Shown: positions 1 to 9,100 of the stretch, piece by piece
Numbering within the stretch: the first letter of the stretch is position 1
How the letters are laid out: each line of letters starts with the position of its first letter
Assembly (NCBI RefSeq): GCF_002943525.1
Contig: NZ_CP025394.1
Coordinates: 6,959,001 to 7,023,000 of the forward strand
Length of the DNA stretch: 64,000 nt
Direction: 5' to 3'
Source: Kitasatospora sp. MMS16-BH015
GTDB taxonomy: Bacteria > Actinomycetota > Actinomycetes > Streptomycetales > Streptomycetaceae
Made by a program: the position numbers and the translations under genes
The notes under the pieces: generated by a model
Seen by the model: the letters and a program-made list of their open reading frames with translations, nothing else
Database searches by the model: none
What the model was told of the DNA's origin: nothing

Positions 1-2
1 GC

Positions 3-260
3 CAGTGGCAGCGGGTGCGGCACGGCGTCCGGAGCCGCTCGATGGACGACCGCTGGTACTCCTACCTGGACGGCGACCAGCTGCTGCTCCACCGCAGCTG
101 GACCGGCCATGGCATCTACCGGGTCACCGTGAGCACGGCCGGGGGCCGCCCCCGGCCGGTCGCCGCCCTGGTCGAGTCGGACGAGGAGCGCTACCGGCGC
201 GGCGACGACCGGTACGAGCGCGACAACCTCGCCCAGCTGCTCGCCGGCCTCTTCGCCTGA
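3..260 (+). CDS. C-terminal part of an unrecognised protein
   Basis: The reading frame is open from the first bases of the window and stops with TGA at 258-260, so only the last 85 or so residues are visible and the start lies outside. The fragment is rich in Trp, Tyr, Asp and Arg, with a segment WYSYLDGDQLLLHRSWTG followed by a basic and acidic tail ending in LAGLFA. There is no signal peptide or membrane segment in the visible part. A GTG at 15 is in frame, but the codons before it read as normal coding sequence. I do not recognise the family and assign no function. It runs towards the oxidoreductase gene that starts its stop codon 16 bases downstream on the other strand. Confidence 0.6.
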   Translation, partial: QWQRVRHGVRSRSMDDRWYSYLDGDQLLLHRSWTGHGIYRVTVSTAGGRPRPVAALVESDEERYRRGDDRYERDNLAQLLAGLFA

Positions 261-276
261 CCGTGCCGTTGGGCCG

Positions 277-1242
277 TCAGCCTGCGCTCAGCAGTTCGTG
301 GAACTGCCCGGCCAGGTCCAGGTACTCCTCGGCGGTGCGGGCGGCCAGGTGCAGGTCGATCAGCGGTTCGGCGCCCAGGCTGGTGATGGTCTCGGCCAGG
401 TAGGCGGCCAGCTGCTGGACGGTGCCCCGGTGCGGGACGTGCTCGGCGGGCATCGGGTCGCGGGTGACCACCGGGTTGATCCGCAGCACCAGCCGCAGGG
501 CGGCCGGATCGCGCCCGGCCGCCACGGCCTGGCGGCCGACGCTCTGCCAGAGGCCGCGCAGGGCGGGCAGCGGCAGGCCGGCGCCGAGCCAGCCGTCGGC
601 CCGCCGGGCCACCCGGGCCAGCGCGTCCGGGCTGAAGCCGCCGAGCAGCACCGGCGGGCCCGGCCGCTGGGCCGGCTTGAGCCGCACCAGGGCGTCCGGC
701 ACCGTCCAGTGCTCGCCCTTGAACCCGACCTCCGGGCCGTCGGCCCACAGGTGGGCCAGCAGGTCGAGGGTCTCCTCGAGTCGGGCGCCCCGGCCGCGCC
801 AGGGCACGCCGGTGGCCCCGTACTCGTCCTTGGACCAGCCGAGCCCGAGCCCCACGTCGAGCCGGCCGCCGCTCACCTGGTCCAGGGTGGCCAGGGTGCG
901 GGCCAGCAGCACCGGCGGCTGCCAGAGCGCGTTGAGGGTGCTGGTGCCCAGCCGCGCCTCGCGGGTGGCGCCGGCCGCCACGGTGAGCACGGTGAGCGGG
1001 TCGAGGAAGGTCTGGTGCTGCACCGGCGGGGTGCCGTCGCCGCCGGGGTAGCGGCTCTGCGGATCGGTGGCCACCAGCAGGCGGTCGCCCACCCAGAGGC
1101 TGCGGTAGCCGAGCTCCTCGGCGGCGGTGGCGACGCGGGCCGCGGCGGCCGGATCGGCGAGCGGCCCGTACTGGGGGAGGGCGAGACCGAGCCGGGTCTC
1201 GGGGAGCGGATCGCCGGGCATGGCGTACGTGTGGCTGGACAT
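277..1242 (-). CDS. LLM class F420/flavin-dependent oxidoreductase
   Basis: The 321-residue product resembles luciferase-like monooxygenases (TIM barrel). It has an N-terminal LGLALPQYG strand, a YRSLWVGDRLLV segment, a TLDQVSGGRLDVGLGLGW region and a PPVLLGGFSPDALARVARRADGW segment. All are typical of actinobacterial enzymes that use F420H2 or FMNH2 in the cytoplasm. The substrate cannot be told. The ATG at 1242 is chosen because GGGAGG lies nine bases upstream. The longer open frame reaching 1395 reads as non-coding GC-rich sequence and is not needed. It is transcribed away from gap, so the 1243-1453 interval holds two divergent promoters. Confidence 0.85.
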   Translation of the reverse strand: MSSHTYAMPGDPLPETRLGLALPQYGPLADPAAAARVATAAEELGYRSLWVGDRLLVATDPQSRYPGGDGTPPVQHQTFLDPLTVLTVAAGATREARLGTSTLNALWQPPVLLARTLATLDQVSGGRLDVGLGLGWSKDEYGATGVPWRGRGARLEETLDLLAHLWADGPEVGFKGEHWTVPDALVRLKPAQRPGPPVLLGGFSPDALARVARRADGWLGAGLPLPALRGLWQSVGRQAVAAGRDPAALRLVLRINPVVTRDPMPAEHVPHRGTVQQLAAYLAETITSLGAEPLIDLHLAARTAEEYLDLAGQFHELLSAG

Positions 1243-1453
1243 GCGGGCGAGCCTCCCGCACCGCGATCTACAACCGATGAACAACGGCTGAGCGCCCTTG
1301 GATGACGGAATCGTATGTGACCCGCGTCTCGGCCGGAGCGCAGTGTTGCAGGTGGGAGGGGGTGTGACCGTGCGACGGTGGTGGGGTGCGTGCATGATCG
1401 GAAGGGCCGAAAGCTAGCATGTCGGCTAAACCCTCAGCTCGAAAGATGGACTT

Positions 1454-2908
1454 GTGACTGTCAACGACGACGTGTTCACGGACTGGATGAACCGCGAGGA
1501 GATCGCGGAGTCGATGATCCCGATCATCGGCAGGCTGCACCGGGAGAAGGACGTCAACGTCCTGCTGCACAGCCGCTCCCTGGTGAACAAGTCGGTGGTG
1601 AGCATCCTCAAGACCCACCGCTTCGCCCGCCAGATCGCCGGCGAGGAGCTCTCGGTCACCGAGACCATGCCCTTCCTCCAGGCCCTCACCACCCTGGACC
1701 TCGGCCCCTCCCAGATCGACATCGGTCTGCTGGCCGTCTCGTACAAGGCCGACTCCCGCGGCCTGTCGGTGGAGCAGTTCACCGCCGAGGCCGTCGTGGG
1801 CGCCACCGGTGACAACAAGGTCGAGCGCGCCCAGTCGCGCGACGTCGTGCTGTACGGCTTCGGCCGGATCGGCCGCCTGGTCGCCCGCCTGCTGATCGAG
1901 AAGGCCGGCTCGGGCAACGGCCTGCGCCTCAAGGCCATCGTGGTCCGCAACAGCGGCAGCGAGGACCTGGTCAAGCGCGCCTCGCTGCTGCGCCGCGACT
2001 CGATCCACGGCCAGTTCCAGGGCACCATCACCGTGGACGAGGCGAACAACAAGATCATCGCCAACGGTCACGAGATCACCGTGATCTACTCCGACGACCC
2101 GACCAAGGTCGACTACACGGAGTACGGCATCAACGACGCCATCCTGATCGACAACACCGGTCGCTGGCGTGACCGCGAGGGCCTCTCCAAGCACCTCCAG
2201 CCGGGCATCGCCAAGGTCGTGCTGACCGCCCCGGGCAAGGGCGACGTGCCGAACATCGTGCACGGGGTCAACCAGGACTCGATCAAGCCGGACGAGCAGA
2301 TCCTCTCCTGCGCCTCCTGCACCACCAACGCGATCGTCCCGCCGCTGAAGGCGATGGAGGACGAGTACGGCGTGCTCCGCGGCCACGTGGAGACCGTCCA
2401 CTCCTTCACCAACGACCAGAACCTGCTGGACAACTTCCACAAGGCCGACCGCCGCGGCCGTTCGGCCCCGCTGAACATGGTGATCACCGAGACCGGTGCC
2501 GCCTCGGCCGTGGCCAAGGCGATGCCGGACTTCAAGGCCCGGATCACCGGCAGCTCGATCCGCGTCCCCGTGCCGGACGTCTCGATCGCCATCCTCAACT
2601 TGCAGCTCAAGCGGGAGACCAACCGCGAGGAGGTGCTCGACTACCTCCGCGAGGTGTCGCTGACCTCCTCGCTGCGCCGCCAGATCGACTTCATCGACTC
2701 GCCGGACGCCGTCTCCAGCGACTTCATCGGCTCGCGCCACGCCTCCATCGTGGACGCCGGTGCGACCAAGGTCGAGGGCGACAACGCGATCCTCTACCTG
2801 TGGTACGACAACGAGTTCGGCTACTCCTGCCAGGTCATCCGGGTCGTCCAGTACGTCTCGGGCGTCGAGTACCCGACCTTCCCGGCCCCGGCTCCGGCCA
2901 TCGGCTGA
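1454..2908 (+). CDS. gap: Glyceraldehyde-3-phosphate dehydrogenase, long form
   Basis: This enzyme oxidises glyceraldehyde-3-phosphate to 1,3-bisphosphoglycerate in glycolysis and gluconeogenesis. The product has 484 residues against about 335 for the ordinary enzyme. The extra length is an N-terminal extension of about 130 residues ahead of the Rossmann motif GFGRIGR (135-141). The catalytic SCTTN motif places the nucleophile at Cys289, and ETVHSFTNDQN carries the catalytic histidine. The C-terminal WYDNEFGYS motif is intact. The long form is known from actinobacteria and some other bacteria, where it often coexists with a short paralog; the role of its extension is not visible here. The start is GTG at 1454. 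A strong terminator follows the stop codon. Confidence 0.95.
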   Translation: MTVNDDVFTDWMNREEIAESMIPIIGRLHREKDVNVLLHSRSLVNKSVVSILKTHRFARQIAGEELSVTETMPFLQALTTLDLGPSQIDIGLLAVSYKADSRGLSVEQFTAEAVVGATGDNKVERAQSRDVVLYGFGRIGRLVARLLIEKAGSGNGLRLKAIVVRNSGSEDLVKRASLLRRDSIHGQFQGTITVDEANNKIIANGHEITVIYSDDPTKVDYTEYGINDAILIDNTGRWRDREGLSKHLQPGIAKVVLTAPGKGDVPNIVHGVNQDSIKPDEQILSCASCTTNAIVPPLKAMEDEYGVLRGHVETVHSFTNDQNLLDNFHKADRRGRSAPLNMVITETGAASAVAKAMPDFKARITGSSIRVPVPDVSIAILNLQLKRETNREEVLDYLREVSLTSSLRRQIDFIDSPDAVSSDFIGSRHASIVDAGATKVEGDNAILYLWYDNEFGYSCQVIRVVQYVSGVEYPTFPAPAPAIG

Positions 2909-2918
2909 CGCAGCGTCG

Positions 2919-2953
2919 CGAAGGGCCCGTCCGCACTGCGGGCGGGCCCTTCG
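2919..2953 (+). terminator. Hairpin terminator after gap
   Basis: The arms CGAAGGGCCCG and CGGGCCCTTCG are perfectly complementary. The stem extends inward to a three-base loop with one G-T pair. It starts eleven bases after the gap stop codon and has no clear U tract, as is common in high-GC actinobacteria. Confidence 0.75.
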
Positions 2954-2983
2954 GCTTGCCCGGTCGGTTCGTTCCCACACCTT

Positions 2984-3061
2984 CTGACGTACCGTCCGAG
3001 TGAATGAAAAAATGACCTTCGCCGGGCCTGATCGGGGCGCCTCCTCGTGACGGAACGTCAC
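2984..3061 (+). promoter_or_regulatory. Two TGACG-N3-CGTC palindromes before the surface-protein gene
   Basis: CTGACGTACCGTCCG lies at 2984-2998 and GTGACGGAACGTCAC at 3047-3061. Both have the form TGACG-N3-CGTC, and their first TGACG bases are 63 bases apart, about six helical turns. They fill the short gap between the gap terminator and the TTG start of the surface protein, so they probably overlap its promoter. The binding protein is not known. Similar palindromes occur at 38901-38915 and 53926-53939. Confidence 0.45.
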
Positions 3062-3108
3062 CGGGCCGCATTTTTGGCTGGAGTGTTCCAGCTGAGAGGT
3101 GGCGGGCG

Positions 3109-6100
3109 TTGTTCGGGAGATCGGCGAGACGGGTGGCTTCGGCCGTCACCGTCCTGGCCATGTGCGCGGGCCTGCTCGGCCTCGGCGCCACGGGCGCGAG
3201 CGCGGCCGCGGGCGACGGCACCGTCACCGTCCGGGTGGTCCGGGAGGTAAACGGCAACGGCGCCTGGGACGGCGCCGCGCTGGAGCCGGGGATGGCGGGC
3301 GTGACGGTCAATCTCACCGACGACGCCGGCACCACGATCAGCGGCACCACCGCCGCCGACGGCACCGTCACGCTGCGCCCGGCCGGCACGGCGCTGGCCG
3401 GCGGCAGGTACCGCGTCCAGGTGATCAACCCCAAGCCCGGCGTGCTCTACTCGGCCTTCGCCGACCGGACGGGCCTCACCGGCGCGCCGAACAAGCTCAG
3501 CAGCACCGAGGAGTTCGTCGACCTGTCGGCCGGCAAGAACGTCTCGTACACCACCGCGCTCTGGAACCCGGGCGACTACTGCCAGAAGAACGCCCCGCTG
3601 GTCACCGCCTGCATCCGCAGCGACGTCACGACCGACACCGGGACGCGGACGCTGGTCTCCTTCCCGTACAACGCCCGGGGCAACGACAACCAGACCACCA
3701 ACCTGGCCACCGAGACCCAGACCGGCGCGCTCTACGGCATCGGATACAGCAAGCAGCGGAGGTGGATCTTCTCCGGTGCGCACGCCCACCGCGGCTCGAA
3801 CTACGGCCCCTCCGGCAACGGGGCGATCTACCTGACCGACCGGGCCACCAACGCCACCACGCTCTTCGCCACCGTGCCCAACACGGGCACCACGGCGCAC
3901 AACATGACCGTGGACATGGACCTCGGCTTCACCCCAGCGGTGGGCAAGGAAGCCCTGGGTGACGTGGAGGTCTCCGAGGACGGCAACGACCTCTGGGTGA
4001 TCAACCTCGCCGACCGGCAGCTCTACCGCTACGACGCCACCCAGCGGACGGCGACCGCGCCCAAGGCCGTCTACGCCATCCCCCAGCCGACCACGGCCTG
4101 CCCCGCCGCCGGCGACTGGCGGCCGTACGGGCTCGGTGTCCAGGACGGCGTGGTCTATGTGGGCGGCACCTGCTCGGGCGAGTCCACGCAGTCGAGGGCC
4201 GACCTTCGGGCGATCGTGCGCACCTTCGACCCCGTGGCAGGCGCCTTCGGCCCGGTGATCCTCGACCAGCGGCTGGACTACCCGCGCCCGATCACCTACA
4301 CCGTCGCGCCCTGCAACGGCGACGGCTGGTACCCGTGGTCGGACACCATCCCGCTCCGGCAGGACGGCACCACCTGCGGGGCCACCTACACCTCCAACCC
4401 GGAGCCGATGCTCTCCGACATCGTGGTGGACACCGACGGCTCACTGATCCTCAGCTTCCGCGACCGCTACGGCGACCAGATCGGCAACGCCCAGCGGTAC
4501 ATCGCGGGCAGCGGCCTGCTGGCCACCCCCTCCGCCGGTGGTGCGATGAGCCGGGCCTGCCCGAACGCCGCCGGCATGTTCGTGATGTACGAGAACCTCG
4601 GCTGCGGCAACACCAGCACCACCCGGGGCGGCGGCTACTACAACCAGCAGCGCACCGCCTTCCACTACAACGCGCTCTTCTCGGGCATCGCGCTCTCCAA
4701 GGTGGAGACCACGATCGCCAGCTCCTCGCTCGACCCGGACGACGTGACCACCTTCACCGGCGGCACCGCGTGGACCAACCGGGACGGCACCCGCCCGGTC
4801 GCCGGGCAGATGGGCAACCGGCTGACCAGCGCCTTCGGCAAGGGCGGCTCGATGGCCGACCTGGAGGTGATGTGCGACGAGGCACCGCTCCAGATCGGCA
4901 ACCGGGTCTGGTACGACAACAACAAGAACGGCATCCAGGACCCGAGCGAGCCGCCCGTGGTGGGCGCCACCGTCCGGCTCTACAACTCCGCCGGCACGGT
5001 CGTCGGCACCATGCAGACCACCGCGCGCGGTGAGTACTACTTCGACGACTCCAACGTGACCGGCGGCCTCAAGCCGAACACCGCCTACACCATCAAGGTC
5101 GACCTGGCCGCCGACTACGCCCCCGGCGGGCCGCTCTACCAGTGGGTGGTGACCCAGCCGAACGCCGGCAGCAACACCTTCATCGACAACGACGGCGTCG
5201 CGCCGGCGGGCAGTCAGTTCCCGCAGTACTCCATCACCACCGGCGGCCCCGGCCAGAACAACCACACCTACGACTTCGGCTACATCCAGCCCACCGGCAC
5301 GGTGCAGGTCACCAAGACCGACCCGGCGGGCAACCCGCTGGCCGGCGCCACCTTCCAGCTCTGGAAGGACACCAACGGCACCGCCGGCCTCCAGACCACC
5401 GGTACCACCCCGGACACCAAGGTTGGCACGGCGTGCACCACCGGGGCCGACGGCATCTGCACCGCGACGGTGGGCGTCGGCACCTACTACTGGCAGGAGA
5501 CCGCGGCGCCACCGGGCTACCTGCTGCCCAACCCGGCGGTCTTCGGACCGCTCGCGATCACCGTGCTCAACTACCAGACCGCGGCCACCGTCACGGCGAT
5601 CGACCAGCCGATGACCGGCGCGGTGAGCGTGACCAAGGCGGACCCGGGCGGCAGGCCGCTGGCGGGTGCCGTGTTCCAGCTCTGGAAGGAGAGCAACGGC
5701 ACCGCCGGTCTCCAGACCACCGGCGCCACCCCGGACACCATGGTCGGCAGCCCCTGCACCACGCCGGCGAACGGCGTCTGCACGGCCACGGTCGGCCTCG
5801 GCACCTACTACTGGCAGGAGACGGCCGCCCCGAACGGCTTCCTGCTGCCGACCCCGGCGGTGTTCGGCCCGCTGACCCTCACCTCGGCCAACTACCAGGC
5901 GGGCGTGACCACCACGGCCACCGACCAGCCGATGACCGGCACGGTGAAGGTGACCAAGACCGATCCGGCGGGCAAGGTGCTGGCGGGTGCGGTGTTCCAG
6001 CTCTGGCAGGACACCGACGGCACGGCCGGGCTCCAGACCGCCACCGACACCCGGGTCGGCCAGCCCTGTACGACGCCCGCTTCGGGTGTCTGCTCGGCGA

Positions 6101-9100
6101 CGGTGGGCCTCGGCACCTACTACTGGCAGGAGACCGCTCCACCGGACGGCTACCTGCTGCCGACCCCGGCGGTCTTCGGCCCGCTGACCCTGACCTCGGC
6201 CAACTACACGGCAGGAGCCTCGGCCACCGCCGTGGACCAGCCGATGACGGGTCAGGTGAAGGTGACCAAGGTGGACCCGGCGGGGAAGACCCTGGCGGGT
6301 GCGGTGTTCCAGCTGTGGCAGGACACCGACGGCACGGCCGGGCTCCAGACGGCCACGGACACCAAGGTCGGGCAGCCCTGTACGACGGGCGCGGACGGCG
6401 TCTGCTCGGCGACGGTCGGGCTGGGTACGTACTACTGGCAGGAGACCACTGCACCGGACGGCTACCAGCTGCCGAACCCGGCGGTGTTCGGCCCGCTCAC
6501 GCTGACCTCGGCCAACGCCGCCCAGGGCGTCGCCGTGACGGCGACCGACCGCCCGATCCCCGGCGCCGTGACCATCACCAAGCAGGACCCGCAGGGCAAG
6601 GTACTCGCGGGCGCCGTCTTCCAGCTCTGGCGCGACACCAACGGTACGGCCGGCCTCCAGACCGACACCGACACGGCCGTCGGCACCCCCTGCACCACCG
6701 GCGCCAACGGCATCTGCACCGCCACCGTCGACCCGGGCACCTACTACTGGCAGGAGACCAAGGCACCGGACGGATTCCTGCTGCCGACCCCCGCGATCTT
6801 CGGCCCGCTCGTCCTCACCGTCCAGAACTCCCGCCAGGGCGTCAGCGCCACGGCGGTGGACCAGCCGATGACGGGTCAGGTGCGGGTGACCAAGACGAAC
6901 CCGGCCGGCGCGGCGCTGGCGGGTGCGGTGTTCCAGCTCTGGCAGGACACGGACGGTACCTCGGGTCTCCAGACGGCGAGTGACACCAAGGTCGGGCAGC
7001 CCTGTACGACGGGCGCGGACGGCGTCTGCTCGCAGACGGTGGGCCTGGGCACCTACTACTGGCAGGAGACCCAGGCGCCGACCGGCTTCCTGCTGCCCGA
7101 CCCGGCGGTGTTCGGTCCGCTGACGCTGACCTCGGCCAACTACGCGGCGGGTGTCTCCGTCACGGCGGTGGACCAGCCGATGACCGGTGTGGTGAAGGTG
7201 ACCAAGGTGGACCCGCAGGGCAAGGTGCTGGCGGGTGCGGTGTTCCAGCTCTGGCAGGACACCGACGGTACGTCGGGTCTCCAGACGGCGAGTGACACGA
7301 AGGTCGGCCAGCCCTGCACCACGGGCGCGGACGGTGTCTGCTCGCAGACGGTCGGCCTGGGCACCTACTACTGGCAGGAGACCGCTGCTCCGGACGGATA
7401 CCTGCTGCCGGACCCGGTCGTCTTCGGCCCGCTCGTCCTCACCCCGGCCAACTACCAGGCAGGCGTGGCGGTTTCGGTCACCGACGTGCCGATGAGCGGC
7501 ACGGTCAAGGTGACCAAGACCGACCCGACGGGGAAGGCCCTGGCGGGTGCGGTGTTCCAGCTCTGGAAGGAGACCAACGGCACCGACGGCCTCCAGACCA
7601 CCGGCGCCACCCCCGACACCAAGGTCAACTCGCCCTGTACGACGCCCGCTTCGGGTTTCTGCTCGGCGACGGTGGGCCTGGGCACGTACTACTGGGAGGA
7701 GACCGCTGCTCCGGCGGGTTTCCTGTTGCCGACCCCGGCGGTGTTCGGTCCGTTGACGCTGACCTCGGCCAACTATGCGGCGGGTGTGGCGGTTACGGCC
7801 GTGGACCAGCCGATGACGGGTCAGGTGAAGGTGACCAAGGTGGACCCGCAGGGCAAGGTGCTGGCGGGTGCGGTGTTCCAGCTCTGGCAGGACACCGACG
7901 GTACGTCGGGTCTCCAGACGGCGAGTGACACCAAGGTCGGGCAGCCGTGCACGACGGGTGCCGATGGCATCTGCTCGGCGACGGTGGGTCTCGGGACGTA
8001 CTACTGGGAGGAGACGGCTGCGCCGGCGGGCTTCCTGCTGCCGAATCCGGCGGTGTTCGGTCCGTTGACGCTGACCTCGGCCAACTACACGGCGGGTGTC
8101 TCCGTCACCGCGACCGACCAGCCGATGACGGGTCAGGTGAAGGTCACCAAGACGGACCCGGCGGGCAAGGCCCTGGCGGGTGCGGTGTTCCAGCTCTGGC
8201 AGGACACCAACGGGACCGACGGCCTGCAGACCGACGCGGACACCAAGGTCGGCCAGCCCTGCACGACGCCGGCCAACGGCCAGTGCTCGCAGACGGTGGG
8301 CCTGGGTACCTACTACTGGCAGGAGACCGCTGCTCCGGCGGGCTTCCTGTTGCCGAACCCGGCGGTGTTCGGTCCGCTGACCCTCACCTCGGCCAACTAC
8401 ACGGCGGGCGTGGCGGTCACGGCCGTCGACCAGCCGATGACCGGCACGGTGAAGGTCACCAAGGTGGACCCGCAGGGCAAGGTGCTGGCGGGTGCGGTGT
8501 TCCAGCTCTGGCAGGACACCGACGGTACGTCGGGTCTCCAGACGGCGAGTGACACCAAGGCCGGGCAGCCGTGCACGACGGGTGCCGATGGCATCTGCTC
8601 GGCGACGGTGGGTCTCGGGACGTACTACTGGGAGGAGACCGCTGCGCCGGCAGGGTTCCTGCTGCCGAATCCGGCGGTGTTCGGTCCGCTGACGCTGACC
8701 TCGGCCAACTACACGGCGGGTGTCTCCGTCACCGCGACCGACCAGCCGATGACGGGTCAGGTGAAGGTCACCAAGACGGACCCGGCGGGCAAGGCCCTGG
8801 CGGGTGCGGTGTTCCAGCTCTGGCAGGACACCAACGGGACCGACGGCCTGCAGACCGACGCGGACACCAAGGTCGGCCAGCCCTGCACGACGCCGGCCAA
8901 CGGCCAGTGCTCGCAGACGGTGGGCCTGGGTACCTACTACTGGCAGGAGACCGCTGCTCCGGCGGGCTTCCTGTTGCCGAACCCGGCGGTGTTCGGTCCG
9001 CTGACCCTCACCTCGGCCAACTACACGGCGGGCGTGGCGGTCACGGCCGTCGACCAGCCGATGACCGGCACGGTGAAGGTCACCAAGGTGGACCCGACCG

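Noticed and set aside
1268-3061. Minus-strand frame of nearly 600 codons opposite gap
   Set aside because: It is an antisense shadow of the highly codon-biased gap gene.
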